Below the pieces are notes generated by a model. The model had not been told where the DNA came from. It ran no database searches and was given only the letters and a program-made list of their open reading frames with translations. The position numbers were made by a program, and so were the translations under genes. A stretch of 64,000 nt of DNA from the NCBI RefSeq assembly GCF_003432035.1, contig NZ_QOHO01000026.1:32619-96618 (forward strand), read 5' to 3'. Shown one piece after another: positions 52,832 through 61,605 of the stretch. This DNA comes from Lacrimispora amygdalina. Lineage in GTDB: Bacteria > Bacillota > Clostridia > Lachnospirales > Lachnospiraceae. Position 1 is the stretch's first letter, and every line of letters begins with the position of its first letter.

Positions 52832-53926
52832 ATGAAAAGAAGAGTAATAACAATAGCTTTACTTTTAAGTTTGACGGCTATTTTAGGAGGGTGTAATAAA
52901 AGTCAAAGTGTGGTAAATAATATAGAAAACACAAGCTCACCAGTTGAAACTACTGCTAAGGTAAGTACTAACGAAAACAATTCTATTACACAAACTAAGA
53001 GTTCAACTGTTTTGACAATGACTGAATTATTAAATAAATTGCAAGGTGAATGGTATAATTTAAATGATGAAAATTCCATTAGTGAAAATGGTGTGCAGCG
53101 TTCGATAATGATTGAGAAAGAGGAAAATGATTATACACTAGTAGACATTTTCCCAGATACAGCTCTCTCATACAAAGTAAGTAGTATACAGTATCTTGGA
53201 AATAATAATTCATATTTAATTACAACTCATAATGGAGACGATCAGAATAATATTGGCTTTACATTTAATATAAGCGATGATTTTAAAAGTATAAATATTA
53301 CTTCTGATTATGATAAAGATGTTAAGTATGTTAAGGCCACTGATGAGACGAAACAATATGTACAAATGCTTCAATTAGTAGGAACTTATAAGGATGATCA
53401 AAATAAAGAATATGTTTTTAAAGATGGAGGTATTGCTACATGGCCAAATGAAACATTTAAGTTCTCAGTTTCATTCATAGAAAAGATTTTTCCAAATTCA
53501 TCACCTTCGAAAGAAGTATATAATTATATAATAGTAAATGATAATAATGGAAAAGAGACTATGAGATATCTTTATGAGATTATTGGTAATAAACTTACTA
53601 TATATAAAACAGCATTAGATAAAGAAAATAACTATATAAAGGGTGCGCTGGTTGTAACTTTAACAAAGTCTAATGGAACAACAGATTTAATTCAAAAGGC
53701 AATTGATATTGTAGGTAAAAAATATAATGCAGTTGTAGACTATAAAGTTGAAAGTGGAGTTATGATTTACAAATCAGATATAGGTGAAATTTCCATTGAT
53801 TGCTCAGGTCCAGATAAAACAAATAAATATAAAGTTAGTATATTTAAAGAAAGTGCCAGTAGTTCGGATATCTTTAAGGAATTCAATGTAGATGTTATAA
53901 GTGGAAGTGTTGAGGAGATTAAATAA
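52832..53926 (+). CDS. Lipoprotein downstream of two-component system 2
   Basis: A 364-residue lipoprotein with lipobox ILGGCN, Cys near residue 21. A Ser/Thr-rich linker leads to a folded region with repeated short beta units (LQGEWYNLNDENS, then LVGTYKDDQNKEYVFKDGG) of the kind seen in lipocalin-like or DUF-type stress lipoproteins, with no recognised family. The start at 52832 has AGGAAAGGA about 12 bases upstream; the ATG at 52820 abuts that site. It may be a target of, or accessory to, the adjacent sensor pair. Confidence 0.75.
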   Translation: MKRRVITIALLLSLTAILGGCNKSQSVVNNIENTSSPVETTAKVSTNENNSITQTKSSTVLTMTELLNKLQGEWYNLNDENSISENGVQRSIMIEKEENDYTLVDIFPDTALSYKVSSIQYLGNNNSYLITTHNGDDQNNIGFTFNISDDFKSINITSDYDKDVKYVKATDETKQYVQMLQLVGTYKDDQNKEYVFKDGGIATWPNETFKFSVSFIEKIFPNSSPSKEVYNYIIVNDNNGKETMRYLYEIIGNKLTIYKTALDKENNYIKGALVVTLTKSNGTTDLIQKAIDIVGKKYNAVVDYKVESGVMIYKSDIGEISIDCSGPDKTNKYKVSIFKESASSSDIFKEFNVDVISGSVEEIK

Positions 53927-54298
53927 AGTTTTTTGTAGGATCATTCCAAGAGAATTATTGAAAGACCTATCAAGTACATTTACTTTCAAAATCGGCAACC
54001 GATTTTACGCCAACAAGAAGAAACCAGACCTATGGCTTGACCGGAACAGCGGGAATTACTATGATGAATTTAGCGAGAATCCCTAAAACGATAATTCATC
54101 AGACGTTGTCTGTTAAATTAAGCAAGTACACCACAATAACAAATAAAAAATTAAATAATATATTCCAATCAGCCTGTTTTATAGTATAATAAGTCCATAC
54201 ATTGCTATGTACTTACGATTCCTATAACGCAGGTTTTTTTATGAAAGGAGCCTGTCTATGGGAAATGATTTAATTGCAAGGAACTGGGCACAGGAATT
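53927..54298 (+). other. Gap with an unidentified coding scrap
   Basis: Around 53989-54170 a plus-strand frame without a start reads SATDFTPTRRNQTYGLTGTA then GITMMNLARIPKT and continues to a stop near 54180. It is probably a remnant, of unknown family. A short frame at 54258-54330 starts MGNDLIARNWAQELCREN behind AAAGGAGCCTGTCT and runs out of frame just where the next ORF begins. Confidence 0.4.
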
Positions 54299-54511
54299 AT
54301 GCAGAGAAAACATTCACAGGAAGAGATGACGAAGTTAGAAATGGTTTTGGACAATACTTTGGATGTCTCAGACGCCACCATTCAGGAACGATTTAATAAA
54401 TTCCATGATAAGTTTCTAAAGTCAAAAAAAGATATAGAAATAGACGTAAATGCAAACGAAGATGAAGATACTGCCAAGCATACAAGAAAAAGCAAAAAGA
54501 ACATCGTTTAA
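54299..54511 (+). pseudogene. Small charged ORF, probably the main part of a frameshifted gene
   Basis: This frame reads QEEMTKLEMVLDNTLDVSDA then TIQERFNKFHDKFLKSKKD and a Lys-rich tail (70 residues). It has no good ribosome site of its own. The well-placed start MGNDLIARNWAQELCREN (54258) runs into this region in another frame, so a single frameshift may have broken one gene. The segment LDNTLDVSDATI is repeated at about 57860. Function not recognised. Confidence 0.45.
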
Positions 54512-54589
54512 ACGAAATTGGTGTTGTTATCCAATGAACCTAGATTCCATAGGCCTTTGCAAATCAAAACAAACATATGTTAGCACGTC

Positions 54590-54626
54590 TTATTATGTAT
54601 ATCAGGTTACGCCTTATGAGTTGTAG
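54590..54626 (+). repeat. metA 3'-end remnant, right copy
   Basis: The frame SYYVYQVTPYEL plus stop copies the last 11 residues of metA (42288-42320). The first 18 bases, TTATTATGTATATCAGGT, are identical; later codons differ at third positions (GTT/GTG, CCT/CCG, GAG/GAA, TTG/TTA, TAG/TAA). No other metA sequence precedes it. Confidence 0.75.
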
Positions 54627-54738
54627 GAAAGGGCTTGGAAATTCCCACACTCCCCACATTGCGTAGTTTGCTGTCTTTTGTCGAAACAATTGACATTGGG
54701 TAATGAGAATTAGAAAGTCGAATAAATGGAGATAAAAT

Positions 54739-55671
54739 ATGGATATTGAAAAATTCTATGCAAAGTGTTTTCAAGGAAATGTTCTTGAAGCCATTGATTA
54801 TTTAAAGTCTTTTGAAAATAATAGTGAAGATATTCTTGAGTTAGAACGAAAGTATATACATAGATTTGTAACTCAAGATGAGGTTCTTAAATTCGACTCA
54901 GAAGACCCTTGGATCCAAGAGGTTTTGAAATGTTATTATAAATACTATATATCTGTATTGACAAATAATGATGTACAAGAATCCGAAAAGCAGCTGACTA
55001 TTAGTTTAGCAAAGACTCTTATGATTAATGAAGGTACAGATTTAGATGAAATCGAAACAAAATTGGAAAGTATATTTAGAGAAAAGGGTTATTTTTTTTT
55101 AGGCGGCAGAACAACACCTTATAGAGGTCCTTATATCTGGAAAACAACAAATAAAGAAGACTTTCTTGTAGAATTACCATGTGGTAATCAAAAGTTAACG
55201 GTATTTTTTATTTCAGAGTTTCTAATGTTGAGTTGGTTACATTTTGCAACCTTTGGAAGACATCACGCAGGTGGATGGGCGAAAGAAGAAGGGATTTATT
55301 ACGTTAATACTGATAATAAGGAAATAGATACACAATCTGCTGATTTTCAGGTTTGGTTTCTAAAGCATGAAGCTCAGCATCTAAGTGATTATGCTAAGTA
55401 TCCAAATTTGGAAGGAGCAGGTTTAGAATATCGAGCAAAACTTGTAGAGTTAATTTACTATCCTGATACATTTAAAAAATTAGAAACTTTTATTAATCAA
55501 TCAAAAAATGATAAGTCCTTAGCACATCCATATGCAGCGTTCTTGATTATCAAAGGACTATCAAATGTATTTTTTGGTGAAGAATTTGTTGGAGATTTAG
55601 AAAAATGGAGAGCCTATGATTCAAGTTCAATTTCTAAGGAAGCGTTGAATTTATTTATGGAAAATGATTAA
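54739..55671 (+). CDS. Orphan protein with a zincin-like HEAQH motif
   Basis: A 310-residue soluble protein, not assigned to a family. The N-terminal half is helical (EAIDYLKSFENNSEDI). Residues 210-214 are HEAQH, an HExxH zinc-protease motif in the middle of a helix (VWFLKHEAQHLSDYAKY). Glu225 and Glu230 (LEGAGLEYRAKLVEL) lie about 11 and 16 residues beyond the second His, where gluzincins have their third ligand. Just before it, GRHHAGGWAKEEGIYYVNTD may form the edge strand. No signal peptide. GGAGATAAAAT precedes the start. A cytoplasmic metalloprotease is a reasonable guess. Confidence 0.7.
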   Translation: MDIEKFYAKCFQGNVLEAIDYLKSFENNSEDILELERKYIHRFVTQDEVLKFDSEDPWIQEVLKCYYKYYISVLTNNDVQESEKQLTISLAKTLMINEGTDLDEIETKLESIFREKGYFFLGGRTTPYRGPYIWKTTNKEDFLVELPCGNQKLTVFFISEFLMLSWLHFATFGRHHAGGWAKEEGIYYVNTDNKEIDTQSADFQVWFLKHEAQHLSDYAKYPNLEGAGLEYRAKLVELIYYPDTFKKLETFINQSKNDKSLAHPYAAFLIIKGLSNVFFGEEFVGDLEKWRAYDSSSISKEALNLFMEND

Positions 55672-56039
55672 GCTTTATGTGGAGAAAACTATGAAACTGG
55701 AGTTGATTGATAGAAATTTACAAGAACTTTCATTTTGATGATCTAAAGACCAAATCAAGAAGAGAAAAATTCCAATGAAACACAACTTAAAAATCTCCAG
55801 GTGCCACAGCTCTTTTTCTCAGTGATTTTACAGAGCGAACCAGTGAATTTTAATATGCTGAATTTACTAAAATTTACAACTGGACATACATACATAAAAT
55901 GCGGGTTCTTCCCGTAATTTTATAAAACAGATAGTTAGGTATTACTAACCTGAAGACTAGCGGGAAAAATCAAGGATTAAACACTATATAATTACAATAA
56001 TGCAATGAAATTAAAAAAATCGAGAGGAGTATAGATATT
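55672..56039. other. AT-rich gap, no gene seen
   Basis: About 370 bases with no ORF that has a ribosome site. The last 60 bases supply the promoter region and GAGAGGAG site of the methyltransferase gene. Confidence 0.5.
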
Positions 56040-56681
56040 ATGAATGAGATACAATATAAAAAACTGTCAGTAAAAGAATTTGATGAAGTTGCAGAAAAAT
56101 TTGATGGAGACGATCCGAGTATTTACAATCTGTGTCGTAAGGACTATCCAGACATTTTGGCAGAGTTGGAAAAGGAACATTTTCAAGACATGCTGGATGC
56201 GGGGTGTGGAACGGGTGCTGTAATTGCATTGTTAAAAAAGAAATATCCAGAAAAGAATTATACAGGAATTGATCTGTCTGGAAAAATGATCGAAGTAGCT
56301 AAGAAAAAGAAGCTGGATAAAGTGATCTTTGTGCAGGGAGATTGCGAAAACCTTCCTTTTGCCAAAGATACGTTTGATGTTATTACCTGTTCCATGAGCT
56401 TTCATCATTATCCAAATCCAGATCGGTTTTTCCAAAGTTGTAATAGGATATTAAAATCGGAAGGAAGACTGATTCTTCGAGATATGACATCCTCAGAAAT
56501 GCTGCTTTGGTTTATGAATCATATTGAAATTCCTTGCGTGAATAAATTGTTTCATAAGGGTGATGTACACCTTTATAACAAAAAAGAACTTATGCTATTA
56601 TGCAAAAATGCGAATATGAAGCTGGAATTGTTTGAACAAAGACCGGGTATGAGACTTCATGCTGTCTGCAGAAAATCTTAG
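56040..56681 (+). CDS. Class I SAM-dependent methyltransferase
   Basis: A 213-residue methyltransferase of the Methyltransf_11/UbiE type: motif I DMLDAGCGTGAVIALL near residue 50, acidic motif YTGIDLSGKMIEVA, post-motif VQGDCENLPF and motif II FDVITCSMSFHHYPNPDRFF. Substrate unknown. CGAGAGGAGTATAGATATT precedes the ATG. No enzyme partner lies next to it. Confidence 0.9.
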   Translation: MNEIQYKKLSVKEFDEVAEKFDGDDPSIYNLCRKDYPDILAELEKEHFQDMLDAGCGTGAVIALLKKKYPEKNYTGIDLSGKMIEVAKKKKLDKVIFVQGDCENLPFAKDTFDVITCSMSFHHYPNPDRFFQSCNRILKSEGRLILRDMTSSEMLLWFMNHIEIPCVNKLFHKGDVHLYNKKELMLLCKNANMKLELFEQRPGMRLHAVCRKS

Positions 56682-57089
56682 CCTGATTGGAATGGAACTT
56701 ATCCACAGTGAAATAGTATATATGCCCCCAAAGCTGGAGAGTATCGAATACATGGCAACTACGTATTCATTGCCCAGAGTGCAAGGACACGGAGGAACCA
56801 TAGTTTATAAAAGATAATGTAATATCTGCATTGATTCTCGGAAGTTTTGATTCAGAACCAGTTAAAAATACATTTAACCCAAAACTGCGTTTCGCTTACA
56901 AATATTTACTTGTCAATTTACGAAGTTGCATCTCGCTTTACAAAACTGCGTCTCACTCTGCAATTAAGTCAATTTCGATTATAAAAAATGTACCAACATA
57001 TATTATACAACGAAAAATAATAAATATTTATTGATAATCGATAAAACTTATGTTATTCTATACAAATAAATATAAGTGAGGTGTATTTT
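56682..57089. other. Gap with a possible C-terminal scrap
   Basis: 56735-56818 reads MPPKLESIEYMATTYSLPRV then QGHGGTIVYKR and a stop, without a ribosome site, and may be a gene remnant. At 56885-56965 the phrase AACTGCGT(T/C)TC recurs with short spacing. No intact gene; the promoter of the DUF2975 gene lies near 57020-57070. Confidence 0.4.
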
Positions 57090-57566
57090 ATGAAACGATG
57101 TTCAACAATATTTTTAAAGATATCTGTTATAATTATTGGAATGCCTGTGCTTGCTTTATGCATTTATGGATTTTCCTGGTTAGCACATAACCCAGTAAAT
57201 CCGGATTATGTTCTTATATTATATCCCATTGTAATAGGCATGTATGTATCAACAATACCGTTTTATTTTGCATTATTTAAGGCGTATAAACTATTATGTT
57301 ATATTGACAAGAATGAAGCTTTCTCTCAATCTTCTGTTAATACATTAATATTTATTAAATATTGTGTAACTATAATAAGTCTTTTATATTTGATAATAAT
57401 GCCATTTGTTTATCTCTTAGCTGATAAGGACGATGCCCCAGGCCTCATAATCTGTGGAATGGTTTTTATCTTTGCATCAATGGTGATTGTTTTCTTTGTG
57501 GCAGTTCTTCAAAGACTTTTACAAGATGCTATTGATATTAAAATGGAAAATGATTTAACGGTGTGA
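57090..57566 (+). CDS. DUF2975-type membrane protein
   Basis: A 158-residue protein with four predicted helices: LKISVIIIGMPVLALCIYGF, then VLILYPIVIGMYVSTIPFYF, IKYCVTIISLLYLIIMPFVY, and LIICGMVFIFASMVIVFFVA. It resembles DUF2975 proteins, typically found as here just upstream of a small Cro-like regulator. AAGTGAGG lies 9 bases before ATG 57090; the in-frame GTG at 57081 is less likely. Function unknown; the pairing suggests a membrane-linked regulatory module. Confidence 0.82.
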   Translation: MKRCSTIFLKISVIIIGMPVLALCIYGFSWLAHNPVNPDYVLILYPIVIGMYVSTIPFYFALFKAYKLLCYIDKNEAFSQSSVNTLIFIKYCVTIISLLYLIIMPFVYLLADKDDAPGLIICGMVFIFASMVIVFFVAVLQRLLQDAIDIKMENDLTV

Positions 57567-57576
57567 GGAGAATATC

Positions 57577-57798
57577 ATGGCAATTATTATTAATATTGAC
57601 GTAATGTTGGCTAAAAGAAAGATGAGTGTAACAGAACTTACAGAGAAGGTTGGAATAACGATGGCAAATCTGTCTATTTTAAAAAATGGAAAGGCAAAAG
57701 CTATTAGGTTTTCAACTTTAGAGGCAATATGTATAGCTTTGGATTGCCAACCCGGTGATATTATGGAATATAGAGGTAATAAAGATATCCCCAAATAA
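57577..57798 (+). CDS. Small XRE/Cro-family regulator (YozG-like)
   Basis: A 73-residue single-domain HTH: INIDVMLAKRKMSVTELTEK, VGITMANLSILKNGKAKAIR, FSTLEAICIALDCQPGDIME. The C-terminal LDCQPGDIMEY is characteristic of this short group. GTGAGGAGAATATC precedes the ATG, 10 bases after the DUF2975 gene. The two form one operon. Confidence 0.92.
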   Translation: MAIIINIDVMLAKRKMSVTELTEKVGITMANLSILKNGKAKAIRFSTLEAICIALDCQPGDIMEYRGNKDIPK

Positions 57799-57849
57799 AA
57801 GATTCTCTTATTCGTGTAAATAAAACTCTCGTTTATCAGACATTTGAAG

Positions 57850-57939
57850 GAGAAGAATTTGGACAATACACTGGATGTTTCAGATGCTACTATCCATGAA
57901 CGATTTGAAAAATTCCAAGAGTCAGATAGAGAAAGATAA
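57850..57939 (+). pseudogene. Second copy of the LDNTLDVSDATI segment
   Basis: Behind AAGGAGAAGAA a TTG could start LDNTLDVSDATIHERFEKFQ then ESDRER and a stop, 26 codons. It matches the ORF at 54299-54511 over this stretch but lacks its N- and C-terminal parts, so it is probably a truncated duplicate. Confidence 0.5.
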
Positions 57940-58047
57940 CATTGTTTATTTGCCTGAAATTACAAACGCATACTCCTCCTATACCTAAAAACATATCTGT
58001 TTAAATTGAAAAGGTCACAGAAAAAATTCGGTGTCGTTAGGCGAGTC

Positions 58048-58485
58048 CTATTCTACAATAGTGCCTATTATATGATAACTACCAGTGAAATTGCGTTCTG
58101 TTATTATAATGCTATAATTCCCTTTTGTGAGTGTCACGGTATCGGAGCCAGATTGATATTCTTTCATTGGGTACACAAAGTCTTTTGTGTCCCGATCTTT
58201 TATTCCAAGCTTGAAGTCTCCAGATTCCCTTGATACGGTAATAGTGAATTCGGTATCATCCGCAACTACAAAATCATAACGTAGTGGTTGAGCATATGCA
58301 GAGTTTTCAATTCGATACAATTCTTTTGGTAAATCCAAAATTTCTTCATTGTTATTAATCGTGTTTTCCTTTGAAGTATTATTTTCCATCTCAGAGAAGG
58401 AGGACTTATCAATAGATTCGCTGGATGCACATCCAACCAATATAAACATTAAATTAATAATTAAAAATATACAGATTCTCTTCAT
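58048..58485 (-). CDS. Lipoprotein of unknown function
   Basis: A 145-residue lipoprotein: signal KRICIFLIINLMFILVGCAS with the lipobox LVGC, an Asn/Ser-rich linker, then a compact beta domain (LRYDFVVADDTEFTITVSRE; VTLTKGNYSIIITERNFTGS) typical of small sandwich folds. GGAGG lies 7 bases before ATG 58485; the frame is open to 58521. It stands alone on this strand. Confidence 0.75.
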   Translation of the reverse strand: MKRICIFLIINLMFILVGCASSESIDKSSFSEMENNTSKENTINNNEEILDLPKELYRIENSAYAQPLRYDFVVADDTEFTITVSRESGDFKLGIKDRDTKDFVYPMKEYQSGSDTVTLTKGNYSIIITERNFTGSYHIIGTIVE

Positions 58486-58983
58486 TTTAACCTCCATAAA
58501 CGTAAATAAACATATAACCATGCAACTATTGACTCAATCATACAGCATATGCATGGATTGTCAACAATTTCCTGGGTTTATTTATGTCCAGGAGCGGCAG
58601 ACTTTAGAAACTGTAATCAATGGATAGTTCTTATATTGATAGCATTCTCCCCCAAATCCTCCAAATAGTTGATGGATGTGGTGACTTAACGAAGCTAAAA
58701 GATCTTGGCATGGATATCTACTGAAAATGCTTTTTTACTTAATTTTCGAAAGCGTATAATTATATTGTAGAAATGACGTGGTTTATTGTATATAATAAGA
58801 AAGATATTCTGGCTGGTATATAAAATTATAAATATCTGGTAACGTAGTACAGATATCCAGAACGGATAGAAAATTGGGAATTAGATCATCACAGTTATAA
58901 GGACTATATCAAAATAATAGAAAAAATGAGAACATAATACAACGTAAATAAAAACACCCAGGGTATGACCAAGAGGAGCAAAT
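58486..58983. other. Gap between divergent lipoprotein and diguanylate cyclase genes
   Basis: About 500 bases without a supported ORF. It must hold the promoters of both flanking genes. No strong repeat or hairpin was seen. Confidence 0.5.
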
Positions 58984-60429
58984 ATGAAAAAGCATATACT
59001 ACTACTCAGCAATCTTATTATCATCATTTCCATTGTAATTGGATTTATCGGTATCGTTTATCGGGATACCACAGCGTATCAGGATCTGGCGGAAAAACAT
59101 TTGGAAAATATCTTAAGCCTTGCCAATAAGGATATTTCCAGCCATGTAGAAGACTCTATGTCTAAGCCAGTGATGGTTTCCAAAACAATGGCGAATGATG
59201 AATTCCTGAAAAAATGGCTTTCACAGGAACCCCAAAATGTTGGAAATGATACATACCTGAAACAGTTATATAATTATTTGAACGCGTATCGGAATAAATA
59301 TGGATATACCACGGTGTTTTGTATTTCAGCAGAAACTGGAAATTATTATTATCAGGACGGCTTTAATAAGACAATTTCAAAGACAGATGATCATGACATC
59401 TGGTATTATAATTTTATTAAATCCGGTAATGAATATGATTTGGAAGTAGACACCAATGAGACAAAGGATGATTATATTACGGTCTTTGTAAATTTTCGTG
59501 TAGAAGGCAGTGACGGATCACTTCTGGGTGTGATTGGAGTGGGATTGCAGGTTGATTCCCTGGGTGATACGATCTATTCTTATGAAAGAGATTATGGCTT
59601 ATCGGTTCATATCATTAATGTGATGGGAGCCGAAACTTCTTTTAAAGGGAATACCGATATTTTTATCAGTGAAGAAGACCTCCAAAAACGGGTTGGGATT
59701 ACAGAAAGCCTTCAGTTAAACAAGTCTGAAACCCCGGTCATGCAGTGGTACACATCGGACGGGAAGCGAAAATGCCTGATTACACAGTATGATAAAATGC
59801 TTGGCTGGTATTTGGTCCTTGAGATGGATACCAGTTCCATTAGACAGGTGTTTCAGGAACGCGTAAAAAGCAATGTGTTTTTTATGCTTGTTGCACTGGC
59901 TGCCTGTATCGTGGTTTCCACCTCTGTTTTTATCAATTGCAATATGCGTATTGTTAAGATTGAGAATACGGATGAGTTAACGGGACTTCCCAATCGGAAG
60001 CAGTTCTCCAAACGCTATCTGGCATTTCTACGAAAGAACCGGAAGACGAAAAAAACGCTGTTTATGTTTGACATTGACCGTTTTAAGGGTATTAACGATT
60101 CATATGGCCACATATTTGGAAATTCAGTCATAGCAATGGTTGGGGAAGACTTACAAAATGCAATTAGCGAATATGGAATCGCAGCAAGATGGGGGGGAGA
60201 TGAGTTTTTCGGTGTCTTATTGGTAGGAGTGGATGAAGCAAAGCAAATCATGGAACGTTTAATGGACTCATTGAAAAGCGAGGAAAAGAATGAAAATTAC
60301 CATGTGACCATCAGTGTGGGAATTTCTGAGGTGGATGAAGACCTTAGTATGGAGCAGATGGTTAAGAAGGTTGATGAGGCGCTATATCATTCCAAAGAAA
60401 ACGGACGGAATCGGATTACAATTTTATAA
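58984..60429 (+). CDS. Membrane diguanylate cyclase (dCache-GGDEF)
   Basis: A 481-residue protein. Helices near residues 5-25 and 295-315 enclose an extracellular dCache-like sensor (YLNAYRNKYGYTTVFCISAE; GNYYYQDGFNKTISKTDDHD). The C-terminal GGDEF domain is complete: DELTGLPNRKQF, FDIDRFKGINDSYGH, and the active-site loop RWGGDEF near residue 405. It should make cyclic di-GMP from GTP in response to an external small molecule. No RxxD inhibitory site is obvious before the GGDEF loop. GAGGAGCAAAT precedes the ATG. Monocistronic. Confidence 0.93.
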   Translation: MKKHILLLSNLIIIISIVIGFIGIVYRDTTAYQDLAEKHLENILSLANKDISSHVEDSMSKPVMVSKTMANDEFLKKWLSQEPQNVGNDTYLKQLYNYLNAYRNKYGYTTVFCISAETGNYYYQDGFNKTISKTDDHDIWYYNFIKSGNEYDLEVDTNETKDDYITVFVNFRVEGSDGSLLGVIGVGLQVDSLGDTIYSYERDYGLSVHIINVMGAETSFKGNTDIFISEEDLQKRVGITESLQLNKSETPVMQWYTSDGKRKCLITQYDKMLGWYLVLEMDTSSIRQVFQERVKSNVFFMLVALAACIVVSTSVFINCNMRIVKIENTDELTGLPNRKQFSKRYLAFLRKNRKTKKTLFMFDIDRFKGINDSYGHIFGNSVIAMVGEDLQNAISEYGIAARWGGDEFFGVLLVGVDEAKQIMERLMDSLKSEEKNENYHVTISVGISEVDEDLSMEQMVKKVDEALYHSKENGRNRITIL

Positions 60430-60939
60430 CCATGAGGAAGGAGAGGTAATAAAATTAGCAAGTGTGTAGTAAGGGAGCTCTTATGAGAAATAAAAAAAGC
60501 TCCCTTCTGAAAAAGAATTATTTATCTAATTCATTCCAAGAATGAAGCTATTTTTTCCCAGAGACACAAAATTTATTGCACTATCGTTTACACAAACTTT
60601 GAAACAGTCTCGGCTATCTGTTTGGTTTTTTATTTTTTAATGATTGGCATCCAAAGCTCAGTTGTTTATGACCGAACGGTCTCCGTCAAGCTGAACTGTG
60701 ACAACAATCCATGATGTAAATGGTATTTCTAAAATCTTAAATTGGTTATTCACCCTGGTTTCAGGGAACTCCCAGCCGTACATAAAATATCTGTTACAGG
60801 CTTCATCTCAAAAATGAATGCCTGCAACAAGTGAATTTTCGTTACATCCCACTCGGTGTTTTTTGTTATAAGGTTAATGATAAAAATTCATTGACTAAAA
60901 TTCATTCGTAAACTATAATGCATTTATAGGAGGCAGCAA
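60430..60939. other. Gap with a loose hairpin and a regulator remnant
   Basis: AAGGGAGCT (60472) and AGCTCCCTT (60499) can pair after the GGDEF gene but lack a T run. On the minus strand, about 60812-60675 reads EACNRYFMYGWEFPETRVNN then QFKILEIPFTSWIVVTVQLD to a stop. This resembles the end of an AraC/GyrI-type effector domain (the EIPxxxW pattern) without a start, so it is probably a remnant. Confidence 0.4.
60887..60919 (+). promoter_or_regulatory. Promoter and operator of the TetR gene
   Basis: -35 TTGACT (60891-60896), a 17-base spacer and -10 TATAAT (60914-60919). Across the -35 lies TTCATTGACT-AAA-ATTCATTC (60887-60907). Its reverse complement recurs in front of the methyltransferase gene at 61552-61572, identical outside the three central bases. 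Confidence 0.82.
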
Positions 60940-61503
60940 ATGAGAATATCAAAAGAACCAGAAGTCCGTAAGCGTGAAATAGCAGATAACGCCATGAGAT
61001 TATTTTGTGAAAAAGGTTATGAGGCAACTTCCATGAAAGACATTGCAAGAGCAGTCAATGTCGTTCCAGGCCTTTGCTACAACTATTTTAAGTCAAAATA
61101 TGAATTATATGAATATGCCATCACTTTGTATGCGGATGAGTGCATTACCCCTTTAATTGATATACTGCAAGGGGAGGAAGAATCACTGGATGCATACTAT
61201 AAAAAAATAGTGGCTGTTTTTATCCGAAATGACGGAAAAGAAAAGTATCATGATTTTTTTCATAAAGATGGAAATCAATTATTTCACAAGCAGCTAGAAA
61301 TAATAATGAATGATAAGGTTCAGCCATATATAGAGAATTTCATTGTCCGCCTTAACAAAAAGGGACAGTTAAAAGTTGAAGATCCTAAAAGTGTATCAAG
61401 GTTCATTGTATATGGGCAATCCCCGATTGTAAATGATGATGCCCTGACACCAAAAGAAAAGGCAGACAAAGTAATGTCGATTATTAAGTTATTATTGAAA
61501 TGA
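60940..61503 (+). CDS. TetR/AcrR-family regulator
   Basis: A 187-residue regulator: N-terminal HTH REIADNAMRLFCEKGYEATS MKDIARAVNVVPGLCYNYFK (two runs), then an all-helical ligand-binding domain. TAGGAGGCAGCAA precedes the ATG. It probably represses itself and the downstream methyltransferase-SDR genes from the shared operator. Inducer unknown. Confidence 0.92.
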   Translation: MRISKEPEVRKREIADNAMRLFCEKGYEATSMKDIARAVNVVPGLCYNYFKSKYELYEYAITLYADECITPLIDILQGEEESLDAYYKKIVAVFIRNDGKEKYHDFFHKDGNQLFHKQLEIIMNDKVQPYIENFIVRLNKKGQLKVEDPKSVSRFIVYGQSPIVNDDALTPKEKADKVMSIIKLLLK

Positions 61504-61551
61504 CAGATGACAGATACCTCGGTGAATATCCGGGGTAAAAAAATATTTTAT

Positions 61552-61572
61552 GAATGAATAAAAGTCAATGAA
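61552..61572 (+). promoter_or_regulatory. Second copy of the TetR operator
   Basis: GAATGAAT-AAA-AGTCAATGAA here matches, in inverted orientation, the sequence over the TetR promoter (60887-60907). It lies 33 bases before the methyltransferase start, where a bound repressor would block transcription. Confidence 0.78.
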
Positions 61573-61605
61573 ATAAATTCATTAAAATCACGGAGGTAAA
61601 TTTAA

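Larger units (their letters stand above)
42321..54626. mobile_element. Putative old island integrated in the 3' end of metA
   Basis: The AT-rich block is bounded by two synonymously diverged copies of the metA 3' end (42288-42320 and 54590-54626). It carries two two-component systems, an ABC exporter and lipoproteins unlike the flanking housekeeping genes. No integrase gene was found inside, so if this is an integrated element it has lost mobility. AT-rich accessory DNA continues past 54626, so a second explanation is a remnant of a duplicated metA. Confidence 0.45.

Noticed and set aside
56831..57034. 67-residue ORF MILGSFDSEPVKNTFNPKLR...
   Set aside because: No ribosome site; built on short internal repeats; overlaps the promoter region of the DUF2975 gene.
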